From JANPBY01 sp963805505 (lineage in GTDB: Bacteria > Actinomycetota > Actinomycetes > DATJPE01), in the NCBI GenBank assembly GCA_963805505.1, contig CAWDUP010000002.1:682001-746000 (forward strand): a DNA stretch of 64,000 nucleotides, given 5' to 3'. Below are positions 18,045-26,449 of this stretch, in pieces. Numbering within the stretch: the stretch's first letter is position 1; each line of letters opens with the position of its first letter. The notes beneath the pieces were generated by a model that did not search any database, was not told the DNA's origin, and saw nothing but the letters and a program-made list of their open reading frames with translations. The position numbers and the translations under genes were made by a program.

Positions 18045-19085
18045 GTGGATTGGCTCTACAACCTGCTGTCGCCGCTGGTCAACGCGACCTCCTGGGTGCT
18101 GCTGCGCTTCCACGACTTCTGGAGCCTGATCTTCAATCCCGACAGCGGGGCCGCCTGGGGCCTGTCGATCGTCGGGCTAGTGGTCGTGCTGCGGATCATG
18201 CTCTTTCCGCTGTTCGTCAAGCAGATCAAGGCCCAGCGAGGATTGCAGGCCCTGCAGCCGCGGATGAAAGAGATCCAGAAGAAGTACAAGGACGACCGCG
18301 CCAAGCAGTCCGAAGAGATGATGAAGCTCTACAAGGACACGGGCACCAATCCGCTGTCGTCGTGCTTGCCGATCTTGGTCCAGTCACCCTTCTTCCTGGC
18401 GCTGTTCCATGTGCTGAACGAAGTCGCCCAGGACCACACCGTCGGGCTGATGAATGCCGCAGACGTGGTGTCCATGCGCAACGCGACGATCTTCGGTGCA
18501 CCGATCTATGAGTCGTTCACCAAGGCGACGACCACCGACGTCAGGATCGTCGCAGCGCTGATGATCTTGGCGATGACCGCGTCGACGTTCATCACCCAGC
18601 GCCAGCTCATGGTCAAGAACATGCCTGCGGGCGCGGACAATCCGATGGCCCAGCAGCAGAAGATCCTGCTGTACGTGTTCCCGGTGATGTTCGCCGTGTT
18701 CGGCATCAACTTCCCGATCGGCGTCCTGGTGTACTGGTTGACGACCAACCTCTGGACGATGGGTCAACAGTTCTGGGTCATCCGACGCAATCCCACGCCC
18801 GGTTCGGCGGCCTGGGACGAGCTTCAGCAACGTAAGGCGGCCAAGGGCCAGTTGACCGAGACCAGCAACGGAGGTGGTGCGGTGGACGTCGCGCCCGCTC
18901 CGGCGGTCGTCAGATCTCAACCGAAGCGGCAGTCCAAGAGTCAGCGCAAGGGCGGTCCCCGGGGCCCGAAGAATGGCACGGCCGCAGGCGCCACGACGAG
19001 CAACGCTCCCTCGAGCGAGGCGCCCGACGAACAGGCGTCAACCCCCGATCCACAAGCCGGCCAGACCGGCAAGGAGACTTCATGA
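18045..19085 (+). CDS. yidC: Membrane protein insertase YidC
   Basis: A 346-aa Oxa1/YidC-type insertase. The first membrane segment is near residues 35-55 (WGLSIVGLVVVLRIMLFPLFVKQIK), with the basic residue of the hydrophilic groove in LRIMLFP. A charged coiled-coil loop and further segments around 100-125, 160-180 and 205-240 follow. The tail is Lys/Arg rich and may bind ribosomes. It lacks the large periplasmic domain of E. coli YidC, as in other Gram-positives. The GTG start has an AGAGGAG site. The stop overlaps jag (ATGA). Confidence 0.96.
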   Translation: MDWLYNLLSPLVNATSWVLLRFHDFWSLIFNPDSGAAWGLSIVGLVVVLRIMLFPLFVKQIKAQRGLQALQPRMKEIQKKYKDDRAKQSEEMMKLYKDTGTNPLSSCLPILVQSPFFLALFHVLNEVAQDHTVGLMNAADVVSMRNATIFGAPIYESFTKATTTDVRIVAALMILAMTASTFITQRQLMVKNMPAGADNPMAQQQKILLYVFPVMFAVFGINFPIGVLVYWLTTNLWTMGQQFWVIRRNPTPGSAAWDELQQRKAAKGQLTETSNGGGAVDVAPAPAVVRSQPKRQSKSQRKGGPRGPKNGTAAGATTSNAPSSEAPDEQASTPDPQAGQTGKETS

Positions 19086-19744
19086 CCGAGATGGATCCGG
19101 ACCAGACCGCTGTGACTGAGGTTGATGAGCTAACTGAGGTTGATAAAACTGAGGTTGGTGAAACGGACGTGACAGAGGAGACCCCTGTGCCTGACGAGGC
19201 AGCTGAGGGTGACGAGGCTGAGAGTGACGAAGGCGGCGAGACTGACGGTATCGAGGCCGAGGGTGACGGCACGGCGTCGTTGAGCCCAGCCGAACGACTC
19301 GAGCGCGAAGGCGACATCGCGGCGGACTACCTCGAGGGTCTGCTGGACATTGCTGACCTGGACGGCGACATCGACATGGATGTCGAGCGAGATCGAGCGC
19401 TGGTGTCCATCGTCGGGTCCGGCCTGGACGACCTGGTCGGCCGCGATGGTGAGGTCTTGGACGCGTTGCAGGAGCTCACCCGGCTGGCGGTGCTGCGCGA
19501 AACCGGCGAACGCAGTCGGCTGATGCTCGACATCGCCGGCCATCGGGCGCGGGTTCGTGAGCTGCTCACCGAACGGGGACGACAGGCCAGCGCGCAGGCC
19601 AAGGAGTCGGGTGAACCCGTCCGGCTGGAGCCGATGAATCCCTTTGAACGCAAGATCGTGCACGACGCGGTGGCTGCGGCCGGACTCACGAGCGAGTCCG
19701 AGGGCGTGGAGCCTTCCCGCTACGTCGTCGTACTTCCCAGCTGA
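19082..19744 (+). CDS. jag: Jag / KhpB-like KH-R3H RNA-binding protein
   Basis: A 220-aa protein. Residues 1-75 are strongly acidic. The middle carries a Jag/KH domain (about 85-150), with VSIVGSGLDDLVGRDGEVLDALQ holding the GxxG-like turn. The C-terminal R3H domain (about 155-220) has PMNPFERKIVHDAV. Proteins of this family bind RNA and influence cell division and wall synthesis in Gram-positives. The start overlaps the yidC stop. The acidic head is encoded by an AT-rich stretch with three in-frame ACTGAGGTT repeats, unlike the rest of the gene. Confidence 0.94.
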   Translation: MTEMDPDQTAVTEVDELTEVDKTEVGETDVTEETPVPDEAAEGDEAESDEGGETDGIEAEGDGTASLSPAERLEREGDIAADYLEGLLDIADLDGDIDMDVERDRALVSIVGSGLDDLVGRDGEVLDALQELTRLAVLRETGERSRLMLDIAGHRARVRELLTERGRQASAQAKESGEPVRLEPMNPFERKIVHDAVAAAGLTSESEGVEPSRYVVVLPS

Positions 19745-19747
19745 CCG

Positions 19748-20458
19748 TTGTTTCACGTGAAACCAGCCGACCCGGCAGCCCACTCCGTCGTGGCCGGGGG
19801 TGCACCAGACCCGCCCCCCGTGGCTGCGCAGCTGTTTGGCGCCCGACTGGACCTCGCCTGCCGGTATGCCGACCTGGTGGCCGGGGCCGGAGTGGAACGA
19901 GGGCTGGTGGGGCCGCGTGAGGTGCCGCGGCTGTGGGAGCGACACCTGCTGAACTGTGCGGTCCTGACCGAGCTGATCGAGGCCGACGCCCTGGTCGCGG
20001 ACGTGGGGAGCGGAGCCGGGCTGCCCGGCATCGTGCTGGCGCTGGCGCGCCCCGACCTGCGGGTGCAGCTCATCGAGCCGCTGCTGCGCCGGTCGACCTT
20101 CCTGACCGAGGTGGTGAACGAGCTGGGCCTGACCCAAACCCAGGTGGTCCGCGAGCGAGCTGAACTGATGGATGGGGGCGTCTTCGACGTCGTGACCGCG
20201 CGAGCCGTTGCACCCCTCGGCAAGCTGCTGGGCTGGACCCTGCCCCTGCTGCGTCCCGGTGGCACGGTGTTGGCGCTGAAGGGTTCGTCGGCCGCCACCG
20301 AGCTCGAGGGTGCGCAACCCGAACTGAGACGCTGGCCGGGGGCGCAGGCCGATCTGGTGACGGTCGGAGCCGGCATCCTCGAGGTGCCGGCCACGGTTGT
20401 GCGGGTCCGGCTGGCTCAAGCCCAGGGGAATCGCCTTGGCTTGCGGGAGACGCCATGA
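19748..20458 (+). CDS. rsmG: 16S rRNA (guanine-N7) methyltransferase RsmG
   Basis: A 236-aa SAM-dependent enzyme that methylates G527 (E. coli numbering) of 16S rRNA. Its loss gives low-level streptomycin resistance in several bacteria. The SAM-binding motif is VADVGSGAGLPGIVLA, followed by the acidic turn LIEPLLRRSTFL and VTARAVAPL. The TTG at 19748 gives the MFHVKP N-terminus encoded by the parS site, which is common for rsmG in actinobacteria. A later start is possible, because the fold begins near residue 25. The stop overlaps parA (ATGA). Confidence 0.94.
   Translation: MFHVKPADPAAHSVVAGGAPDPPPVAAQLFGARLDLACRYADLVAGAGVERGLVGPREVPRLWERHLLNCAVLTELIEADALVADVGSGAGLPGIVLALARPDLRVQLIEPLLRRSTFLTEVVNELGLTQTQVVRERAELMDGGVFDVVTARAVAPLGKLLGWTLPLLRPGGTVLALKGSSAATELEGAQPELRRWPGAQADLVTVGAGILEVPATVVRVRLAQAQGNRLGLRETP
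19749..19764. promoter_or_regulatory. parS: parS site 1 (ParB binding)
   Basis: TGTTTCACGTGAAACC matches the 16-bp parS palindrome TGTTTCACGTGAAACA except for the last base. It overlaps the first codons of rsmG, about 5 kb from oriC. ParB loads here to form the partition complex. Confidence 0.95.
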
Positions 20459-21495
20459 CTGAGCCAGGCGCCGCAGCGGACCCGAGCGAGGTTTCACGTG
20501 AAACATCGCTCTCGGACACTCCCATCGGGCAGGCGGCCGCCACCGCCGTGCAGGTACGGTCCGGTCGCATGGGCGAACTGCCGAGGCCGGAGCGCACCCG
20601 AGTCATCACAGTGGCCAACCAGAAGGGTGGAGTCGGCAAGACGACGAGCACCGTGAACGTGGCTGCCTCGCTGGCTTTGCACGGTCTGCGGGTCCTGGTC
20701 GTCGATCTCGATCCGCAGGGCAATGCCTCGACCGCCCTGGGAGTCCCCCATGCGTCGGGCACGCCCAGCGTCTACGAGGTGCTGGTCGACGGAGCCAGCC
20801 TCGCCTCGGTCGTCCAGCCGGCCCCTGACCTGGCTGGTCTTCGGGTGGTGCCGGCCACTCTCGACCTGGCCGGCGCCGAGATCGAGCTCGTGTCCTTGGT
20901 CGCCCGGGAGAGCAGGTTGCAGCGCGCGTTGCGCTCGTTCTTGATGACCGAGGCGATCGAGGGCCGCCGGTTGGACTACGTGTTCATCGACTGCCCGCCC
21001 TCGCTGGGCCTGCTCACCGTCAACGCCTTCGTCGCGGCGGAAGAAGTACTCATCCCGATCCAGTGCGAGTACTACGCCCTCGAGGGCCTGGGTCAATTGA
21101 TCCGTAACGTTGACCTGGTGAAGGTGCACCTGAATCCCGACCTGGCCGTCTCGACGATCTTGCTGACGATGTATGACGGTCGCACCAAGCTGGCGGCCCA
21201 GGTGGCCGAAGAGGTCCGGAGGCATTTCGGCGACGTCGTGCTTCGCACGGCCGTGCCTCGCTCGGTGCGGGTCTCTGAAGCGCCCAGCTATGCCCAGACG
21301 GTCATGACCTACGACCCCGGTTCCAGCGGCGCCCTGTCCTACCTCGAGGCGGCGCGCGAGCTGGCCCGTCGGCCCGTGGTCGGTGCAAGCAGGACCCGGG
21401 CTCGCGCCGGCACGTCCGACGCCGGGCCAGCCAACCCAGCCAACCCAGCCTCTCCGACTAGGCCGGATCCCGACCAGCAGCAGGAGCGATCATGA
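20455..21495 (+). CDS. parA: Chromosome partitioning ATPase ParA (Soj)
   Basis: A 346-aa Walker-type ATPase that moves ParB-parS complexes to segregate origins. The deviant Walker A box KGGVGKTTSTVN starts at residue 57. The later motifs are FIDCPPSLGLLTVNA and PIQCEYYALEGLGQL. A 50-residue polar extension precedes the ATPase fold, and part of it is encoded by the second parS. The C-terminus is an Ala/Pro/Arg-rich tail of about 30 residues. Both ends overlap neighbours by four bases (rsmG and parB). Confidence 0.97.
   Translation: MTEPGAAADPSEVSRETSLSDTPIGQAAATAVQVRSGRMGELPRPERTRVITVANQKGGVGKTTSTVNVAASLALHGLRVLVVDLDPQGNASTALGVPHASGTPSVYEVLVDGASLASVVQPAPDLAGLRVVPATLDLAGAEIELVSLVARESRLQRALRSFLMTEAIEGRRLDYVFIDCPPSLGLLTVNAFVAAEEVLIPIQCEYYALEGLGQLIRNVDLVKVHLNPDLAVSTILLTMYDGRTKLAAQVAEEVRRHFGDVVLRTAVPRSVRVSEAPSYAQTVMTYDPGSSGALSYLEAARELARRPVVGASRTRARAGTSDAGPANPANPASPTRPDPDQQQERS
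20490..20505. promoter_or_regulatory. parS: parS site 2 (ParB binding)
   Basis: GGTTTCACGTGAAACA has one mismatch to the parS consensus. It lies inside the parA coding sequence, where it encodes part of SEVSRETS. It is 741 bp from site 1. Confidence 0.95.
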
Positions 21496-22460
21496 GTGAA
21501 CGGCGACGGGGTCTGGGCAGGGGTCTGGGAGCGCTCATCCCCAGCCATCCGGAGCCGCCCGAGACGGCACGAGCGTCGAATGACCCTTCTGTCCGGTTAT
21601 CACCCGATTCATCCCCGGTTTCCGAGCACTTGATGGGCCGCTCGTCTGGCTCACACTTCGCCGAGCTCCCGGTCGACGCCATCGTCGCCAACCCTCGTCA
21701 GCCCAGGCAGGTCTTCGACGAGGAGGCCCTCGAAGAGCTGGTCCACAGCATTCGTGAGATCGGCCTGCTGCAGCCGATCGTGGTTCGTCCCAGCGGCTCG
21801 GGAACCTACGAGCTGGTCATGGGCGAGCGTCGGTGGCGGGCTACTGCGCGTGCCGGTCTGGACATCATCCCCGCCATCGTGCGAGACACCGGCGATGAAG
21901 CCATGCTGCGCGACGCCCTGCTGGAGAATCTGCACCGCAGCCAGCTGAATCCGCTCGAAGAGGCGGCGGCCTACGATCAGCTGCTCCAGGACTTCGGGTG
22001 CACCCACGACGAGCTCGCCGAACGGATCGGCCGGTCGAGGCCGCAGATCTCGAACACGATCCGACTGCTCCGCTTGCCGCCGGGTGCCCAGCGTCGGGTA
22101 GCCGCTGGAGTGATCAGTGCTGGGCATGCCCGGGCGCTGCTCGGCCTGGACGACGCCGACGCGATCGAGCGGTTGGCGACCCGGATCGTCGCCGAGGGGC
22201 TTTCGGTGCGGGCCGTGGAGGAGATCGTGGCCCTCGGTGGGGACGATGCGCCCGCCGCCGTACGTCACCGCCAGCGCAAGCCGGTCGCCCCCGGTCTGAC
22301 TGAGCTGGCCGCCCGGCTGTCGGACCGGCTGGAGACCCGCGTACGCGTCCAGCTCGGGAAGAACAAGGGCACCGTCACGATCGACTTCGGCAACCTGGAA
22401 GACCTCGATCGCATCGTCTCGGTCATCGAGGCCAGGGCAGCCGAGGCCGACGGAGCCTGA
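21492..22460 (+). CDS. parB: Chromosome partitioning protein ParB (Spo0J)
   Basis: A 322-aa CTP-dependent DNA clamp that loads at parS. The N-terminus SERRRGLGRGLGALIPS is the ParA-contacting arginine motif. The CTP-binding motifs are IVVRPSGSGTYELVMGERRWRA and ENLHRSQLNPLEEA. The helix-turn-helix that reads parS lies around residues 170-200 (DELAERIGRSRPQISNTIRLLRLP). A C-terminal dimerisation domain ends the protein. The start overlaps parA. The 144 bp downstream hold only a weak 8-bp hairpin (22514-22531). Confidence 0.97.
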   Translation: MSERRRGLGRGLGALIPSHPEPPETARASNDPSVRLSPDSSPVSEHLMGRSSGSHFAELPVDAIVANPRQPRQVFDEEALEELVHSIREIGLLQPIVVRPSGSGTYELVMGERRWRATARAGLDIIPAIVRDTGDEAMLRDALLENLHRSQLNPLEEAAAYDQLLQDFGCTHDELAERIGRSRPQISNTIRLLRLPPGAQRRVAAGVISAGHARALLGLDDADAIERLATRIVAEGLSVRAVEEIVALGGDDAPAAVRHRQRKPVAPGLTELAARLSDRLETRVRVQLGKNKGTVTIDFGNLEDLDRIVSVIEARAAEADGA

Positions 22461-22604
22461 CAGGGCTCATCGCAAGGGTGGCGGGGGCCGAGAGCGGCAC
22501 GCTGGTCCACCCCGCCGCATGGTCATGCGGCCACCTGGCAGGCCCAGCCACGCTCGCTTACCCGCTCCGGGCCCCCCGACAACGGTCCATCCAGGGCCGC
22601 GGCG

Positions 22605-23567
22605 TCACGCTCCGCGAGTGACGGCGCGTTCCACCAGAGTTCTGAACGTGGCACCGAGCTCGAGGTCGGCCGCCGTCACAGCCTGCGGAAACAGGGACGT
22701 CTCGGTCATCCCGGGGGCCACGTTCGTCTCGAGGAACCATGGCAGTCCCCGGTCGTCCACGATCAGATCCGTGCGGGACAGATCGCGCAGGCCGAGGGTC
22801 TGGTGCGCTGTGACCGCGGCCTTCGCGCAGGCCGCGGCGCTGTCCTTCGTGAGGCGGGCCGGCGCGAAGAACTCCGTGGCGCCGGCGGTGTAGCGAGCCG
22901 CGTAGTCGTACAGCCCGCCGTCGGGAGCGATCTCCACGGCGGGCAGCGCGGTGGGGACGCCGTCGAGCTCGACCACCGAAACGGCCACCTCGACGCCGTC
23001 CACACAGCGCTCGACGAGAGCGGTGTCGGCGTAGGCGAACGCCGCAACCATGGCCGCTGGGAGGTCCCGCTCATCTCGGACGACGGACAGACCCAGGGCA
23101 GAACCTCCGCGTGAGGGTTTGACGACCAGCGGCAGGCCTAGACGTGAGGTCAAGGCCGAGAGCACGGTCGTGGCACCCAGCTCGCGAAACGTGGCGTGCG
23201 GGAGCACGACACCTTCGGGGACCAAGACGTCTGCCCTGGCCAGCGCTGCCTTGGCGACCGGCTTGTCGAAGGCGACCCGGCAGGCAGGTGCCATGGATCC
23301 GACGTAGGGGATGCCGACCAGATCAAGCACGTCCCGCAGGGCGCCGTCCTCACCCGCCTGTCCATGCAGCAAGGGCAGCACGACATCGGGGTGCCGGGCG
23401 GCCAGCGCGGGTAGCAGCGCCGCGTCGGCGTCCAGGACGGCGACCTCCAGACCGCAATCGCGCAACGCCTCGGCCACCCGGCGCCCGGAGCGCAAGGACA
23501 CGTCCCGTTCGTGCGACAGCCCGCCAGCGATCACGACCACGGTATGAGGAGTGGTGGGTTGGTTCAT
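22605..23567 (-). CDS. ddl: D-alanine--D-alanine ligase-like ATP-grasp enzyme
   Basis: A 320-aa ATP-grasp protein that should join two D-Ala molecules for the peptidoglycan stem peptide. The N-terminal domain has GGLSHERDVSLRSG. The PLLHGQAGEDGALRDVL motif resembles the Ddl HGxxGEDG sequence. The ATP-grasp core has PLVVKPSRGGSALGLSVV and the metal-binding end WFLETNVAPGMTETSLFPQA. At 320 aa it is slightly shorter than classical Ddl (about 350). It may be a second copy beside the usual ddl in the cell-wall cluster. It overlaps the upstream aminotransferase gene by four bases. Confidence 0.88.
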   Translation of the reverse strand: MNQPTTPHTVVVIAGGLSHERDVSLRSGRRVAEALRDCGLEVAVLDADAALLPALAARHPDVVLPLLHGQAGEDGALRDVLDLVGIPYVGSMAPACRVAFDKPVAKAALARADVLVPEGVVLPHATFRELGATTVLSALTSRLGLPLVVKPSRGGSALGLSVVRDERDLPAAMVAAFAYADTALVERCVDGVEVAVSVVELDGVPTALPAVEIAPDGGLYDYAARYTAGATEFFAPARLTKDSAAACAKAAVTAHQTLGLRDLSRTDLIVDDRGLPWFLETNVAPGMTETSLFPQAVTAADLELGATFRTLVERAVTRGA

Positions 23568-24904
23568 GCCAGATCCGGGGACGGCGAGTCACCCAGCGAG
23601 GAACGGGGATGCCCTGAGGTGGTCCCGAACGTGCGGGTGAGCTCCAACTCTTCTTCGACGACCGCGGCCAACCGACGCACTCCCTCTCGAATCCGCTCAG
23701 CGGGGGGATAGCAATAAGACAGCCGCATGGAGGACCTCGCTGTCGGTTGGTCCTTGGCCGTGCCCGCGTAGAAGGCCGTCCCGGGCACGTACGCCACCCG
23801 CGCCGTGATCGCGCGCGCGAGCATGGCGCCGGCATCAAGGCCCTCGGGGAGGGTGACCCACGAGTAGAAGCCACCACCTGGTGCGGTCCACGTCGTACCG
23901 GCTGGCATCTGCGTCCTCAGCGACTCGAGCAGGCTGTCGCGTCGCTCGCGATAGAGCTCGCGGAACACCTTGACCTGCTCCAACCACGGTTGACTCGCGA
24001 GATAGGTGGACACCGTGAGCTGGCTGTAGGCGGACGGACAAAGGACCGACGCCTCAGCTGCGAGAACCAGCTTCTCGCGGATCCCGTGCGGTGCCACGGC
24101 GTAGCCGACTCGAAGGCCGGCAGCGAAGATCTTGGAGAACGAGCCGAGGTAGATCACTCCATCGGAGTCCGACGCTCGAAGGGCCTGGGGTACGACCCCG
24201 TCGAATCCCAGCAGCCCGTAGGGGTCGTCCTCGACGAGGAGGACCCCCGCGCTTCGGGCTACCTCAAGGACCGCTTCACGACGTTGCGGACCCTGGGTGA
24301 CCCCAGCCGGGTTGTGGTAGCTGGGAACGGTGTAGATGAACTTCACCGACCGACCCGCTGCGCGCGCGGTGCGGAGCGCTTGATCCAAGGACGCCGGGTC
24401 CAGGCCTTCGGCGTCCATCGGCACCTGAACGACGTCCACCTCGTAGGCGGCGAAGGTTGACAGGGCCCCGACGTACGACGGCGCTTCGGCCACCACCACA
24501 TCACCGGGGTCGCAGAACACCCGCGTCACGAGGTCGAGCGCCTGCTGGGAACCCGTGGTCACGACGACGTCGTCGGGGTGAGCCGACACCCCTACGGTCG
24601 GCAAGATCTCGGCAGTGATCTGCTCGCGGAGTCCGATGTCGCCCTGCCCGGAGCCGTACTGCAAAGCCTGCTCGCCACGCTCGGAGATCAGCTTCTGAAC
24701 GGTGTCGGCCACCACGTCGAGGGGCAACGCGCCGACGTAGGGCATCCCGCCCGCCAGGGACACCACCTCGGGCCGGGCGGCCACCGCAAACAGGGCTCGT
24801 ACCTCTGACGCTGTCATCCCTGCGGTCCGCGTCGCGTAGCTGTCGACCCAGGGGTCGAGTCGGTTTCCGCGCCCGAGGTGGGTCGGGGCGCTGTCGGGGA
24901 GCAT
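23564..24904 (-). CDS. PLP-dependent aminotransferase (class I/II, MocR/2-aminoadipate type)
   Basis: A 446-aa fold-type I aminotransferase. The PLP lysine is in LGSFSKIFAAGLRVGY. The aspartate and asparagine of the cofactor site lie in YTVPSYHNPAGVT and LLVEDDPYGLLGF, and the conserved arginine is in MRLSYCYPP near the C-terminus. The family includes 2-aminoadipate and multi-substrate aminotransferases, so the substrate is open. Coupling to ddl by an ATGA overlap suggests a link to D-amino-acid or wall precursor supply. The ATG at 24904 is preferred; one at 24922 would add six residues. Mycobacteria carry a different gene between parB and cwlM. Confidence 0.9.
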   Translation of the reverse strand: MLPDSAPTHLGRGNRLDPWVDSYATRTAGMTASEVRALFAVAARPEVVSLAGGMPYVGALPLDVVADTVQKLISERGEQALQYGSGQGDIGLREQITAEILPTVGVSAHPDDVVVTTGSQQALDLVTRVFCDPGDVVVAEAPSYVGALSTFAAYEVDVVQVPMDAEGLDPASLDQALRTARAAGRSVKFIYTVPSYHNPAGVTQGPQRREAVLEVARSAGVLLVEDDPYGLLGFDGVVPQALRASDSDGVIYLGSFSKIFAAGLRVGYAVAPHGIREKLVLAAEASVLCPSAYSQLTVSTYLASQPWLEQVKVFRELYRERRDSLLESLRTQMPAGTTWTAPGGGFYSWVTLPEGLDAGAMLARAITARVAYVPGTAFYAGTAKDQPTARSSMRLSYCYPPAERIREGVRRLAAVVEEELELTRTFGTTSGHPRSSLGDSPSPDLA

Positions 24905-24963
24905 GGCTCTACGATGCCTCATGTCGGACGCTCGTCCGTCGCAGGTCGTCGAGGAGGTTCGCC

Positions 24964-25155
24964 ATGCGTGTCGCGCGCTGGGCCGCCTGGGTCCTCCTCG
25001 GTGTCCTGGTTGCGGCTGCGCTCAGCTTCCTGCTGCGCCTGCTGGCACCTCGACGGACGATTCGTGGCGGCGAAGTCGCCTACCAGGCTCCGGTCCCGTC
25101 CGATGGCGGTGATGTTGCGGTCGAGCACGCAGTACCGCTGCTCCCGCTGCGCTAG
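24964..25155 (+). CDS. Small single-pass membrane protein, function unknown
   Basis: A 63-aa protein with a strong GAGGAGG ribosome-binding site 6 nt before its ATG, which supports real translation. Residues 5-28 (ARWAAWVLLGVLVAAALSFLL) form one membrane helix, followed by an Arg-rich stop-transfer segment and a short polar tail. It is divergent from the aminotransferase gene and convergent with the amidase gene. The two convergent stop codons share the palindrome CTAG (25152-25155). I do not recognise the family. Confidence 0.6.
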   Translation: MRVARWAAWVLLGVLVAAALSFLLRLLAPRRTIRGGEVAYQAPVPSDGGDVAVEHAVPLLPLR

Positions 25156-26303
25156 CTGACCAGCTCCGGCAGGCGAAGCACACCGGTCGGGTGGTCGTCG
25201 TCTGGGGCGAGGTACAGCCGTTGCACCGCGACGGCGACCGCTTCGGCGACGGTGTCGCGGAAAGCACCATCGGCCAACCTCGCGGCGTCCCCGGGGTTGG
25301 TCAGGTAGCCGAGCTCCAGGCGCACCGCCGGCATGCGGGTGTGTCGGAGGATGTCCCAGGTCTTGCCGTGGATACGACAGTCCAGCAGGTCGGTGCGCGC
25401 CACGATCTCCCGCTGGACGAGGGCGGCGAATTCCTCGCCAACGGCCGAGTGCGCGCCACCACCGACCCCGTAGTAGTAGCACGCGACACCGCTCGCTCGT
25501 TCGTCGGTCGAGGTGTCGCAGTGCAGGGAGATCAACAGGTCGGCGTCGGTCTGGTTGGCGAATGCTGCCCGTTCCGCCTCGGTCGGCCCGGGCCGGTCGG
25601 CTGTCGGTAGCCCTCTCGTCAGATAGGCAGTGACGCCCATCGTGGCCAGCCGACCCTCGATGCGAGCCGCCAGGTCTGCCGCCACCTCGGCCTCGCACAG
25701 GTCGCCGGCCACGACCCCGCCGTCCGTGCCGCCGTGGCCGGGGTCGATGACGATGACCTTGCCGGCCAGACGTGGCCCGCTGTTGCGGATCGTTTCCGCC
25801 TCGCGCAAGGCGTGCGGTGCGCCGCCGGTGACCGTCCGGCTCAGCCGGTCGAGGGCCTTGAACGTCAGTGGGCCACACGTGCCGTCGTCGACCAAGCCGA
25901 CGTTGGCCTGGAACTCGCGCAGGGCATGATCGGTGCGCCGCCCCAGGATGCCGTCCACCCGGCCGCAGTCGAAGCCCATGTCGAGCAGTCGTTGCTGCAG
26001 CGCCGCGACATCGTCGCCGGCGAGTGGCTGTCCTACGACGTGCTGGAGCACCCGGTCACCGAGTTCCCACCGGGCCTCGTCGAGCAGCCGCCACGTCTGC
26101 GGACCAACCACTCCATCGACCGTGGTGCCGCGCTCTTGCTGGAACTGGCGGACCGCACGATCGAGGCCGTCGTCGAAGGTCGCGTCTGCGCTGTGCTGCT
26201 GGGTCGTGGCGGGCCGCCCCGGCAAGAGCCCGAGCAGCACGAGCCGACCGCGGATGTCGGCGACGGCCGGTCCGTGGTCGCCACGGCGGTAGACCTCCTG
26301 CAC
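25152..26303 (-). CDS. cwlM: CwlM-like N-acetylmuramoyl-L-alanine amidase
   Basis: A 383-aa protein. Two peptidoglycan-binding repeats come first (about residues 10-80 and 85-155: VDGVVGPQTWRLL and VDGILGRRTDHALREFQ). An Amidase_3 domain follows, with zinc and catalytic residues in VIDPGHGGTDGG, the EAEVAADLAARI helix, ISLHCDTS and LELGYLTNP. There is no signal peptide. In mycobacteria the orthologue CwlM, at this same place, stays in the cytoplasm and stimulates MurA when phosphorylated. A similar role is likely here. The GTG at 26303 has AGAGGA upstream; a TTG at 26363 would add 20 residues without a binding site. Confidence 0.9.
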   Translation of the reverse strand: MQEVYRRGDHGPAVADIRGRLVLLGLLPGRPATTQQHSADATFDDGLDRAVRQFQQERGTTVDGVVGPQTWRLLDEARWELGDRVLQHVVGQPLAGDDVAALQQRLLDMGFDCGRVDGILGRRTDHALREFQANVGLVDDGTCGPLTFKALDRLSRTVTGGAPHALREAETIRNSGPRLAGKVIVIDPGHGGTDGGVVAGDLCEAEVAADLAARIEGRLATMGVTAYLTRGLPTADRPGPTEAERAAFANQTDADLLISLHCDTSTDERASGVACYYYGVGGGAHSAVGEEFAALVQREIVARTDLLDCRIHGKTWDILRHTRMPAVRLELGYLTNPGDAARLADGAFRDTVAEAVAVAVQRLYLAPDDDHPTGVLRLPELVS

Positions 26304-26449
26304 GCGTCGCGTCCTCTCAACGTCGTCAGCGGTGACGTCTGCCGACTGCTGATCTCCGGTCAAACCCGATCAACGGATGAACTCGTGTCGTCTCACGATG
26401 GTAGGCGACCGAATGTCCAGATGACAGGGAACAACGTCCCGTGCGCGGG

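Noticed and set aside
19130..20506. 458-codon minus-strand frame opposite jag and rsmG, starting MFHVKP
   Set aside because: The start motif comes from the palindromic parS site, which reads MFHVKP on both strands. The rest is a shadow of rsmG and jag.
22514..22531. Hairpin GCCGCATG-GT-CATGCGGC after parB as a terminator
   Set aside because: The loop of two bases is too small and there is no T-rich tail. It may be chance.
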